Positions 48,487-56,165 of a DNA stretch of 64,000 nucleotides are shown in pieces. Within the stretch, counting starts at the first letter, position 1, and each line of letters opens with the position of its first letter. Position numbers and translations under genes: made by a program. Below the pieces are notes generated by a model. The model ran no database searches, was not told the DNA's origin, and saw only the letters and a program-made list of their open reading frames with translations. The stretch is from NCBI GenBank assembly GCA_001940825.1, contig MSGT01000061.1, positions 122,741 to 186,740 of the forward strand. The letters are read 5' to 3'. Origin of the DNA: Sphaerochaeta sp. Phil3. Lineage in GTDB: Bacteria; Spirochaetota; Spirochaetia; Sphaerochaetales; Sphaerochaetaceae.

Positions 48487-50031
48487 ATGCATAACGCCAG
48501 TTCTACCAGCCCTATGCGCATAACCGTTCTTACGATGTTCCCTCAGTCGTTCGACAGCTTCAAGGACACTCCTGTGCTGAAGAGGGCTGTACGAAACGGT
48601 GGGGTTTCGTTCTCCACTGTGGATATAAAGGACTATGCTGGAGGTTCGTTTCGTCATATAGACGACTCTCCATGTGGTGGTGGTCCCGGCATGGTGATTA
48701 GGGTTGATACCTTGCACAGAGCTCTTGAAGCATCAAGGACACCTTCGTCTCATGTGGTGATGCTTTCTCCAAAAGGCGCAAGGTTCGACCAGAAGAAGGC
48801 CCGTGAGTTCGCATCAATGAAGGATCTTGTCCTTGTGTGCGGTCACTACGAAGGCATAGATGCCCGTTTTGAGCGTTATGTGGACGAACAGGTCTCGATT
48901 GGAGATTTCATTCTCACCGGCGGGGAATTGGCGGCCATGGTTGTGACGGACTCCATCGTTAGGCTTTTGAAGGGCAGTCTTAGGGACTGTTCTGCTGATG
49001 ACGAGAGTTTTGAAAGACGCTCTGGTTGCGGTGTGGGCTCCTGTACGTCCTTGTCTCTTCTTGAATATCCTCAGTACACGCATCCTTTTGAGTACAATGG
49101 AGACGAAGTTCCAAGTGTGCTTCTGGGCGGAGACCAACGGGCCATTGGAAAATGGAAGATGGCCCAATCCATAATGGAGACTGTGAAATATAGGCCTGAT
49201 CTTTTGGATAAGGCTATTGAAACCGTTGGAAAATCAAAGGCTTCCCTCTTTATGTTCGATATGCCAAATTCATTTGACAGCATGGTTCTGAAAGCTGAGC
49301 CTGTGTCTGAAACGACTGCAAGGGAGTCTTCTATAAGGGAGTACGAGGCTTTGTCTTGGCTTGATGGAAGGCTTCCTGTTCCAAAGGTTATTGACCACCA
49401 TGTTGCAGGCGACACTTCCTACATTCTCATGTCAAAGGTGAGGGGGAGAATGCTTTGCGACCCATCCATACTTTCCAACAGGAGACGTCTTCTCAAGTCC
49501 ATCGTTGCGGCTCTAAGGACTTTGTGGAGTGTGGATGTATGGGACTGTCCATTGGACAGCGGTTTGGATAGGGATTTGGAGATTGCTGCATACAATGTGG
49601 AGCATGGGCTTGTTGCCTTTTCTTTGGATCCCTCCTATGAATTCGACATTCCAAGTGGCGTGGTATCGGCAACGGATTTGCTTCGCTGGTTGCAGGGAAA
49701 TCGGCCTAAAATGGATGATGGAGATAGGGTGTTCTCACATGGCGACCTTTGCCTTCCCAATGTGCTTGTCGATTGCAAGGGGATTGCGGGGTTCGTGGAC
49801 CTGGGCGGTGCGGGGTGTGCTGACAGGTGGCGTGACGTAGCCGTTTGCGTCCGCAGCCTTAGGGATAACCTCGTGGGGTGCTATGCGAAGGAGTATGCCG
49901 CTTCTATGGGGTTGGAAGATGGGGCTTTGCCGTTTGGTCCATTCGACGATAAGGAATTCTTCGACGTGCTTGGAATAGCTCCCAACGAGGAGAAGCTTAG
50001 GTACTACACGCTGCTTGACAAGCTTATGTGA
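48487..50031 (+). CDS. trmD: TrmD tRNA (guanine-N1-)-methyltransferase fused to an aminoglycoside-phosphotransferase-like kinase
   Basis: 514 residues in one frame. Residues about 10-250 are TrmD: TVLTMFPQSF, CGGGPGMVIRVDTL, VCGHYEGIDARFERYVDEQV, SIGDFILTGGELAA and LEYPQYTHPF. Residues about 255-514 are a complete APH(3')-type kinase: ATP-binding Lys/Glu (SMVLKAEP, IREYEALSWLDGRLPVPKV), Brenner motif FSHGDLCLPNVLVDC and DLG metal site GFVDLGGAGCADRW. TrmD makes m1G37 in tRNAs; the kinase substrate is unknown. TrmD's usual rpsP-rimM-rplS neighbours are absent. Between the ESF motif and LLEYPQYT there is an extra Cys/Gly-rich insert (RRSGCGVGSCTSL). Confidence 0.9.
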   Translation: MHNASSTSPMRITVLTMFPQSFDSFKDTPVLKRAVRNGGVSFSTVDIKDYAGGSFRHIDDSPCGGGPGMVIRVDTLHRALEASRTPSSHVVMLSPKGARFDQKKAREFASMKDLVLVCGHYEGIDARFERYVDEQVSIGDFILTGGELAAMVVTDSIVRLLKGSLRDCSADDESFERRSGCGVGSCTSLSLLEYPQYTHPFEYNGDEVPSVLLGGDQRAIGKWKMAQSIMETVKYRPDLLDKAIETVGKSKASLFMFDMPNSFDSMVLKAEPVSETTARESSIREYEALSWLDGRLPVPKVIDHHVAGDTSYILMSKVRGRMLCDPSILSNRRRLLKSIVAALRTLWSVDVWDCPLDSGLDRDLEIAAYNVEHGLVAFSLDPSYEFDIPSGVVSATDLLRWLQGNRPKMDDGDRVFSHGDLCLPNVLVDCKGIAGFVDLGGAGCADRWRDVAVCVRSLRDNLVGCYAKEYAASMGLEDGALPFGPFDDKEFFDVLGIAPNEEKLRYYTLLDKLM

Positions 50032-50068
50032 CGGGTGGGTTTTGGGAGTTTTTCAGGATTTGGGTCTT

Positions 50069-51415
50069 TCACTGTCGGTTCAAACAGTAGTATGTGTTTC
50101 TTGCCTTGCCCTGCCTTTTGATGTATCCGCTTTCTTCGAGGTCGTTCAATATCCTTACGCATGATGCTTGGCTTGCACCTGTGAGCTTCTCCAAGTCCTT
50201 TCTTGTTATAGCACCGTGCTCTTTCATGAATGCAAGGATTTTGTTCTTGGTATTGGAAATTCCTTTGGTTTCTCTGTTATGGGGCTCGTATCGCTCGGCA
50301 TCTTCTTTTAAATAAGAGAGTTCGTTCCATTCATTCATGTTTGGAAGCGTGGTTTTGAATGCGTTTGGAGTGGTTTCTATCGTTGGTTTGCAAGCACAGT
50401 CTTCATATGATTCCATAATCCTTCGTATGCCTGTTCCGTATGCTTCTATGAGCTCCAATCTATAGAATACATTGGCGAGTTTTGGGTTGCGACATACAGA
50501 TACTCCAAGGTCAAGGTCCTCTAGGGAGATTTCAGGTGCAAGTCCTCCTACTGATACGAACTCGATTTTGTTGGAGTAGATGCTTATCAGTGTGCTTGCC
50601 TGTATGCTGTATTCCCTGTGCACGATGCAATTCAGTAGAGCTTCCCTTATGGCTTCTGGTGGGTAGTCCTTGCTGTCTATCCTATATAGTCCCTCAAATG
50701 TTGAGCTTGTTCTGTTGCATAGATCTATGTATTTGAACGCTTCATTCATTTGGGTGAACACAGAACCTTCGAACTCTTTCCTATCCTTGAACTTGAGTTT
50801 TCTTTCATTTTCGAATACCGCCACTTTTATTGTGTGCTTGCATTCGTCTGAAAGTATGAGTGCCAGATTGGTGTAAAGGCCGTCCTTGTTCAAAAGGCCA
50901 AGGGTTTTCATCTGAGAGCTTCCAAATGGGATGCCTCGTTTTTCGAACTCCTCCTCTGCAGCCTTGAACGTGAGGTTTTGCTCCAGCGAACGCATATCCT
51001 CAAAGTGTTCGCCATCAGTCTCCTTTATCATCTGACGTATTGCGTTGTCAGTGGCTGGAACTGACGAATAGCCTTGCCTTATATAGACTCCTTCAGGTCT
51101 AATTCCTTTCTTTGCAATGTAATACGGGCGTTCAGTCCCTCTTTGGACATCTATTGAGAGGATTTCCTTTCCTTCCATTGAAATGGTTTCGCAGTGTAGG
51201 AAAAACGATATGTCCGGCTTTATTGCGTCCCTTGCCATGTTGCTGACTTGCAGCGAGGTGTCGTCAGAGTCTTGGATCCCTATTGGAGAGCCGTCGTCAT
51301 CCACACCTATGTATATTTTGCCTCCTTTCGTGTTTGCGAAGGCAATGATTTCCTTTTTAATGTCATCTGTTGCAATCCTTTTGAATTCTATGGTTTCGCT
51401 TTCTTTGAACTGCAT
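50069..51415 (-). CDS. AlbA_2/Schlafen-type ATP-binding regulator (COG2865-like), copy 2
   Basis: 448 residues. AlbA_2 domain (SETIEFKRIATDDIKKEIIA, GGKIYIGVDDDGSP), ATPase module (YPPEAIREALLNCIVHREYS) and C-terminal winged helix (ITRKDLEKLTGASQASCVRI). GGGAGAAAAAC precedes the ATG. Same architecture as 26846-28360 but distant in sequence. Three AATCA motifs at exact 10-nt steps lie upstream. Function probably regulatory. Confidence 0.8.
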   Translation of the reverse strand: MQFKESETIEFKRIATDDIKKEIIAFANTKGGKIYIGVDDDGSPIGIQDSDDTSLQVSNMARDAIKPDISFFLHCETISMEGKEILSIDVQRGTERPYYIAKKGIRPEGVYIRQGYSSVPATDNAIRQMIKETDGEHFEDMRSLEQNLTFKAAEEEFEKRGIPFGSSQMKTLGLLNKDGLYTNLALILSDECKHTIKVAVFENERKLKFKDRKEFEGSVFTQMNEAFKYIDLCNRTSSTFEGLYRIDSKDYPPEAIREALLNCIVHREYSIQASTLISIYSNKIEFVSVGGLAPEISLEDLDLGVSVCRNPKLANVFYRLELIEAYGTGIRRIMESYEDCACKPTIETTPNAFKTTLPNMNEWNELSYLKEDAERYEPHNRETKGISNTKNKILAFMKEHGAITRKDLEKLTGASQASCVRILNDLEESGYIKRQGKARNTYYCLNRQ

Positions 51416-51453
51416 GTTTTTCTCCCTTTTTGTTGCAATCTAATTGCGTATCT

Positions 51454-51478
51454 AATCATATTTAATCAAATCCAATCA
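51454..51478. promoter_or_regulatory. AATCA direct repeats at 10-nt period
   Basis: AATCA begins at 51454, 51464 and 51474, one helical turn apart, just upstream of the AlbA-type gene. This looks like an operator for cooperative binding, maybe by the gene's own product. Confidence 0.45.
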
Positions 51479-51637
51479 AATACTACCCGATACGATTAGA
51501 AAAAGCAAGAGGCTTCCAATGTCATTGACTGTTTGTGTTCAGGTATGCTAGTTTTGCTATTGAAAACAGTTGGTTTTGATATCTTTGGTCCACACATAAA
51601 TAGTGTATGTAGATGTCCATAGGGGAGGCCTATTAAA

Positions 51638-52336
51638 ATGCTTCAAACTTCAATCCAAACTTCAATCCAAGACAAGCTATTTGCCCTCAAGGATGACAAA
51701 TATGGTGATTTCCAAGCCAAATTGATGCCAACTGTGGTACGTGAGGCCATCATTGGCGTGCGAACCCCTCAGCTTCGTGCACTTGCAAAGGAGCTGTGGA
51801 AGTATAACTCAGCCCTGTGCGAGGCTTTCTTGACCACGCTCCCACACCGCTACTTCGACGAAAACCAGCTGCACGCCTTCCTTCTTGAGAACGTGCGCGA
51901 CTACCAAGCCTGCCTTCAACGTGTGGAGGCTTTTCTTCCATACGTGGACAACTGGGCCACGTGCGACCAACTTAGCCCCAAGGTCTTCAAGAAGCACAAG
52001 GCCGATGTCCTTGAACACATCGAATCCTGGATCTCATCCAAACATGTCTACACATGCCGGTTTGGAATGGAGATGCTCATGACTCATTTTTTGGACGACT
52101 CTTTCTTTCCTGAGAGCCTGGATATGGTGGCAGAGGTCAAAAGCGATGAGTACTATGTGAACATGATGGTTGCCTGGTTCTTCGCAACAGCGCTTGCAAA
52201 GCAGTGGGATTCAACGATTGGTTTCATTGAGCATCACAGGCTCAGTCCCTGGTGCCATGCCAAGGCGATCCAAAAGGCCTGTGAGAGCTATAGGATAAGT
52301 GTAGAGCAGAAGAAGTATCTTAGAAGCCTGAAGTAG
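51638..52336 (+). CDS. DNA alkylation repair enzyme, AlkD family
   Basis: 232 residues of ALK-repeat helices: IGVRTPQLRALAKELWKYN, FLPYVDNWATCDQLSPKVF (with the conserved W-T-CD pocket), MEMLMTHFLDDSFFP. AlkD removes bulky or positively charged alkylated bases. AGGGGAGG precedes the ATG. A perfect 12-nt tandem duplication encodes the QTSIQTSIQ near the N-terminus. Confidence 0.88.
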   Translation: MLQTSIQTSIQDKLFALKDDKYGDFQAKLMPTVVREAIIGVRTPQLRALAKELWKYNSALCEAFLTTLPHRYFDENQLHAFLLENVRDYQACLQRVEAFLPYVDNWATCDQLSPKVFKKHKADVLEHIESWISSKHVYTCRFGMEMLMTHFLDDSFFPESLDMVAEVKSDEYYVNMMVAWFFATALAKQWDSTIGFIEHHRLSPWCHAKAIQKACESYRISVEQKKYLRSLK

Positions 52337-52343
52337 TGGTGCC

Positions 52344-52414
52344 TCTCTAGTACATCTAGCCACTCTAGCCTTTCTAGCCGTTCTGGTACGTCTAGACGCT
52401 CTGGAACGCTCTAA
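52344..52414 (-). repeat. 9-nt periodic CTAGA array (copy B, inverted)
   Basis: About eight units of (N)TCTAGNNN on the plus strand, which is the reverse complement of the CYAGANNGN unit. It sits 70 nt before the RAYT gene, opposite in orientation to the array after that gene. Confidence 0.75.
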
Positions 52415-52484
52415 AAAACAAAAAAGTTCAAAAACTTAGAATGGAAATTGCACCTTTTCTTGATATATAAGATGGAGGCGCAAT

Positions 52485-53189
52485 ATGTGTATGCAAAGAA
52501 ACAAAAGCTTTTTCGATGACTATGTGAATAATCCAGAGAAGGTCTGGGAAGTTTCGGCTAGACGAATCGATAAGAATGGGCAGGTCTATCATGTATTTCA
52601 AAGAGGCAAGAACCGGGAACGTATCTTTTCCTCTGAAGTTGCGAAGTTTAGAAACAACATGCTATGCAAGTTGTGCAGCGATTATGGGGTTGTGATACTC
52701 TTTTCGGTAATAATGCCAAACCACACCCATGATGTACTTGCCGCCGATAGTTGGGAGAAGATTTCAAAGGTGATGAAGATTCTCAACACGAAGGTGAGTC
52801 AGTACGCAAGAAAATGCCAGCCTGAAAAATACAAGGGATATGACACCATTTTCGACAGCAGACCAACCTACAAACCTGTGAAGGACAGAGTCTACCTGTT
52901 CTATCTTGGAAAGTATCTGTATGAGAACCCTACCTTTTTGGTCCAGGAAGGAAAGTTCGTTCCCTATTCATGCTTTTGGATGTTCGAGAAAGGGTATTTC
53001 GTAGAACCTTATAGAAAAGAGCTGTACATGGATCTGTTCGGAATGACTCCAAAGGAGATTTTCGACGTCTACAGCACCATGACGAAGGAAGAGGTTCTAG
53101 GTTTTGCATTCGATCGTTTTTCCGACTGGTCTCAAGAAAGGAACGATAGCGTTTTCAAGTTGGACGATTCCATTCCATGGTTGGAATGA
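52485..53189 (+). CDS. REP-associated tyrosine transposase (RAYT)-like HUH nuclease
   Basis: 234 residues. Y1/IS200-like fold: VYHVFQRGKNRERIFSSE at the start of the domain, HUH motif in IMPNHTHDVLA, and probable nucleophile Tyr in TKVSQYARKCQ. The RNA-like F.RG.N motif typical of RAYTs is present. GGAGG lies 6 nt before the ATG. Base composition is AT-richer than its neighbours. Inverted 9-nt repeat arrays flank it on both sides. RAYTs act on REP hairpins; here the repeats are periodic, not simple palindromes. Confidence 0.82.
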   Translation: MCMQRNKSFFDDYVNNPEKVWEVSARRIDKNGQVYHVFQRGKNRERIFSSEVAKFRNNMLCKLCSDYGVVILFSVIMPNHTHDVLAADSWEKISKVMKILNTKVSQYARKCQPEKYKGYDTIFDSRPTYKPVKDRVYLFYLGKYLYENPTFLVQEGKFVPYSCFWMFEKGYFVEPYRKELYMDLFGMTPKEIFDVYSTMTKEEVLGFAFDRFSDWSQERNDSVFKLDDSIPWLE

Positions 53190-53199
53190 GTCAGAAATC

Positions 53200-53309
53200 T
53201 AGAGCGTTTTAGATTGGCTGGAACGTCTAGATGCGCTAGATAGGCTAGACGTTCCAGAGTGGCTAGAGCGGCAGGATAGGCTAGAGTGACCAGACCGGCT
53301 AGAGCGGCA
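53200..53309 (+). repeat. 9-nt periodic CTAGA array (copy C, 12 units)
   Basis: Twelve units such as CTAGATGCG, CTAGATAGG, CCAGAGTGG, CTAGAGCGG, CTAGAGTGA in strict 9-nt phase. It begins 10 nt after the RAYT stop. Same strand as copy A (37410), opposite to copy B (52344). Confidence 0.8.
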
Positions 53310-53315
53310 CAAAAG

Positions 53316-54134
53316 CTACAATCCAAACACGAAGCGCTGGACGGCCTTTGCTACGCCGTCGTTGCCGTTTGTGTCCGTTTCAAAGCGTGCGGCGGCCTTT
53401 GCTGCAGGAACTGCATTGTCCATTGCAATGGATATGCCGGCAGTGTGCAGCATCTCAATGTCGTTTGTGTCATCGCCAAGTGCCATGATGTTGGAGCATG
53501 GTACGCCAAAGTGGCGGGAGAGGGCTTCTATTGCAAGGCCTTTGTTCACTCCGGCGGGGATGAGCTCAAGGCAGTGCTCGGCCCTGTAGGGGGTGAGCGC
53601 GCCATCGAACAGCCCCGCCTGCGCCACCATGGACTGCACGAGGTCGAGCTCGGCATCTGATGGTGTCATGAAGAGCATCTTGTTCGAATCGAACTGGGAG
53701 AGGAACCTGTCAAAGCTACCAACTTCGCATTCGCTCAGGTATATCTTTCTCTTGTGTGGGTAGATGTAGTTGTCAAGTTTCTCCAGGTACCACTTCCTGT
53801 CGTTGAAGAGAATCATGCCAACCTTTGACCTTCGTTGGATTTCAAGGACCTTGAGGGCCGTGTCGTGGGGTATCCGGTGCTCCTCCACTATGTTGCCATC
53901 GCTGTCATAGAGGGTCCCTCCGTTGTAGCAGGAAAGCGGCCCGGAGATTCCAAGGGCTTCGTAGAACGGCTTCACTCCGTTGTACATGCGCCCGGAGACG
54001 AGCGTGAATGGTATGCCTTTCTCCTCTACGGCTTTGCGTATCCATTTGATGTTCTCAGCGCTGAGTGTCTTGTCGTCCCGTACAAGGGTGCCGTCTATGT
54101 CACAGCAGATTGCCTTTACTTCTTCATGTTCCAT
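53316..54134 (-). CDS. Cof-type HAD phosphatase
   Basis: 272 residues. Motif I CCDIDGTLVRDD, motif II FTLVSGRMYN, Lys region GVNKGLAIEAL, motif IV MALGDDTNDIEML. Cof/YidA-type hydrolases dephosphorylate sugar phosphates, FMN or nucleotides. The ATG at 54134 has no SD and follows a TATAAT (54142-54147) by 7 nt; a start at 54161 is possible but unsupported. Confidence 0.88.
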   Translation of the reverse strand: MEHEEVKAICCDIDGTLVRDDKTLSAENIKWIRKAVEEKGIPFTLVSGRMYNGVKPFYEALGISGPLSCYNGGTLYDSDGNIVEEHRIPHDTALKVLEIQRRSKVGMILFNDRKWYLEKLDNYIYPHKRKIYLSECEVGSFDRFLSQFDSNKMLFMTPSDAELDLVQSMVAQAGLFDGALTPYRAEHCLELIPAGVNKGLAIEALSRHFGVPCSNIMALGDDTNDIEMLHTAGISIAMDNAVPAAKAAARFETDTNGNDGVAKAVQRFVFGL

Positions 54135-54141
54135 GGCCACG

Positions 54142-54147
54142 ATTATA
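54142..54147 (-). promoter_or_regulatory. -10 box of a probable leaderless HAD transcript
   Basis: Minus-strand TATAAT with seven bases to the ATG; no clear -35 (T-rich). Confidence 0.5.
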
Positions 54148-54211
54148 CAGGTCAGCGCCATTTGAAAAAAGATGGAAAAACAATATGATTTGATTCATTG
54201 GAGGATTCAAG

Positions 54212-54847
54212 ATGAAATGGCTCATAGCTTCTGACATACATGGATCGGCCTACTGGTGCGAAAGGATGCTGGAATTGTTCAAGAGGGAAAAGGCTGATGT
54301 CCTTGTCCTTCTAGGTGATATCCTCTACCACGGGCCGCGCAACGAGCTGCCAAGGGACTACAATCCAAAGAAGGTCATTGCCATGCTCAACGACTTTGCG
54401 AACGGCACACCTTGCGAGGGACCTCACAGAATCCTGTGCGTGCGTGGCAACTGCGATGCAGAGGTGGACCAAATGGTTCTGGGATTTCCAATCATGGCGG
54501 ACTATGGTGTCATAGAGCTTGGCGGGCGTTTTGTGTACCTCACCCACGGGCATGTGTATGGTGAGGACAACCCTCCAAAGCTCAGGAGAGGGGACATCCT
54601 CATTCAGGGACACACCCATGTACAAAGGTGTGTGGAGAAGGACGGAGTACTGTTCCTTAACCCCGGCTCTGTGTCTATTCCAAAAGGGGACGGCTACAAC
54701 GGCTGCATCGTATTCGACGACGAAGCTGTCGCGGAAGCTTTCACAGCGACTGCAACCTTGAAAACCTCGCCAAAGGCTGGCGAACTCAGGGGTATCGGTC
54801 TAGAGAAGGGGGCTTTCAGGTTCGTGAGCCTTGACGGGGTACTTTGA
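54212..54847 (+). CDS. YfcE-family metallophosphoesterase
   Basis: 211 residues. Metal-site motifs: IASDIHGSAYW, LGDILYHGPRN, VRGNCDAEVD, LTHGHVYG and QGHTHVQR, all in family order. YfcE is a phosphodiesterase active on 2'-3'-cyclic or aryl phosphodiesters in vitro. GGAGG precedes the ATG. The 3' end overlaps the converging TetR gene by 48 nt. Confidence 0.9.
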   Translation: MKWLIASDIHGSAYWCERMLELFKREKADVLVLLGDILYHGPRNELPRDYNPKKVIAMLNDFANGTPCEGPHRILCVRGNCDAEVDQMVLGFPIMADYGVIELGGRFVYLTHGHVYGEDNPPKLRRGDILIQGHTHVQRCVEKDGVLFLNPGSVSIPKGDGYNGCIVFDDEAVAEAFTATATLKTSPKAGELRGIGLEKGAFRFVSLDGVL

Positions 54848-55390
54848 AAGCTCGGTGCGAAGTAGGCTTTCAAGGGTGTCCACGAGGTTGTCCACCGACT
54901 TGTCTATGTCGTCGTTCATGCGGTTCCACACGAATTCGAGGAAGTATCCGAAAAGCGAGCACTTGCAGACGCGCGTGATGGATCTGAGCTTCTCCGGCGG
55001 GATGTCGCGCTTTTTGAAATCAGGACTGTCGCTCATCATTTGGGACACTATGTCGGACTGGCAAAAAGCAAAGCGTTCGAGGGCCTCACGGGACTGCGAG
55101 TTGAAGGTGTTGTAGATGATGTTGGGATTGCTACGGCAGAAATACAGCAGCTCCTTGATGATGGTGCGTACGTCCTTGTCCTCTGTGTGGTACTTTGCAA
55201 CGAAGTTCTTCACTCCGTCGCTGAGCCATACCACGAGCAGTTCATGGATGCTCCCGTAGTGGTAGTAGAACGTGTTGGGGCTTATTCCGCAGCGCCTTAC
55301 GAGCTCGGACACCGTTATCCTGTCGAACGACATCTCCCTAAGCATTTGGGTGAATGTCGCCGATATATCGGCAAGGGTATTCTTTGACAT
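54800..55390 (-). CDS. TetR-family regulator
   Basis: About 196 residues with HTH FDRITVSELVRRCGISPNTF, YYHYGSIHELL. GGAG lies just before MSKNTL at 55390; MEKMSKN at 55399 is also possible. It ends inside the metallophosphoesterase gene on the other strand. Its target is unknown; the divergent superoxide reductase is a candidate. The 55391-55712 gap shows no gene. Confidence 0.83.
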   Translation of the reverse strand: MSKNTLADISATFTQMLREMSFDRITVSELVRRCGISPNTFYYHYGSIHELLVVWLSDGVKNFVAKYHTEDKDVRTIIKELLYFCRSNPNIIYNTFNSQSREALERFAFCQSDIVSQMMSDSPDFKKRDIPPEKLRSITRVCKCSLFGYFLEFVWNRMNDDIDKSVDNLVDTLESLLRTELSKYPVKAHEPESPLL

Positions 55391-55680
55391 CTTCTCCATC
55401 CTAGTGGGTGTGTTGCTGGCAGACTTGCATGCACCCGTGCGCCATAACAAAACCCCTTAGCCACTAAAATAACCTAAAACGGGAGGAAGTCAAGCAGATT
55501 TCTTTTTTGGATTCCTCTGGATTCTTCTTTGGGCCGTCCTTCGATGGCCTTCCTGCCAGGCCCAACATGCAAGCCACACCTTCCTTGGCATCCTTAACCA
55601 CATCTTAGACCGATTCCCTTGCCTTTGCCTTTTTGAAGGGTAGATTTGAATTGTATTTGAACTACGTTTGAATTGCGTTG

Positions 55681-55698
55681 TGCCGGTCAATTCCGGCA
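55681..55698 (+). promoter_or_regulatory. Hairpin beside the superoxide reductase Shine-Dalgarno
   Basis: TGCCGG / CCGGCA with a TCAATT loop directly precedes AAAAGGAGG. It could protect the mRNA 5' end. Confidence 0.45.
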
Positions 55699-55712
55699 AA
55701 AGGAGGCGTTTC

Positions 55713-56093
55713 ATGGAAAGGAAACAACGGTTCTATAGATGTCCCCACTGTGGGAACATAATCGCAAAGCTGAACGACAGCGGAGTGTCCGTAGTGTGCT
55801 GCGGCGAGAAGATGATCGAACTTGAATGCAACACCGTGGATGGAGTGGGTGAGAAGCACGTTCCCGTCTGCAAGGTGGACAAGGGCAAGGTGTCCGTTGA
55901 TGTAGGTTCCCTCAAGCACCCAATGATGCCTGAACACTACATCCAGTGGATATGGATAAAGACGAAGAACGGCAGTCAGGTCAGACACCTCAAACCAAGC
56001 GATGCTCCAAGTGCATGCTTTTCATTGTGCGAGGGAGATGAGCTTGAGGAGGTCTATGCCTACTGCAACATCCATGGACTTTGGAAGGGTTGA
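55713..56093 (+). CDS. Superoxide reductase (desulfoferrodoxin, two-iron class I)
   Basis: 126 residues. The desulforedoxin domain has Cys10, Cys13, Cys29, Cys30 (C-x2-C-x15-CC). The catalytic Fe(His)4Cys centre shows EKHVPV, HPMMPEHYIQW and CNIHGLW. It reduces superoxide to peroxide without making oxygen, an anaerobe's defence. AAAGGAGG precedes the ATG at 55713. Confidence 0.95.
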   Translation: MERKQRFYRCPHCGNIIAKLNDSGVSVVCCGEKMIELECNTVDGVGEKHVPVCKVDKGKVSVDVGSLKHPMMPEHYIQWIWIKTKNGSQVRHLKPSDAPSACFSLCEGDELEEVYAYCNIHGLWKG

Positions 56094-56106
56094 GATATGT
56101 GAATAT

Positions 56107-56131
56107 AGAGGTGGAAAAACCTCTTTTACTT
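56107..56131 (+). terminator. Rho-independent terminator after superoxide reductase
   Basis: AGAGGT / ACCTCT stem with GGAAAA loop, then TTTACTT, 13 nt past the stop. Confidence 0.8.
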
Positions 56132-56159
56132 GATTTCCATGTGCTTGAGCCTTTATGCT
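56130..56159 (+). promoter_or_regulatory. Promoter of the leaderless exonuclease gene
   Basis: TTGATT (56130-56135), 18-bp spacer, TATGCT (56154-56159), six bases before the ATG at 56166. It overlaps the end of the upstream terminator. Confidence 0.5.
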
Positions 56160-56165
56160 GAGCCC

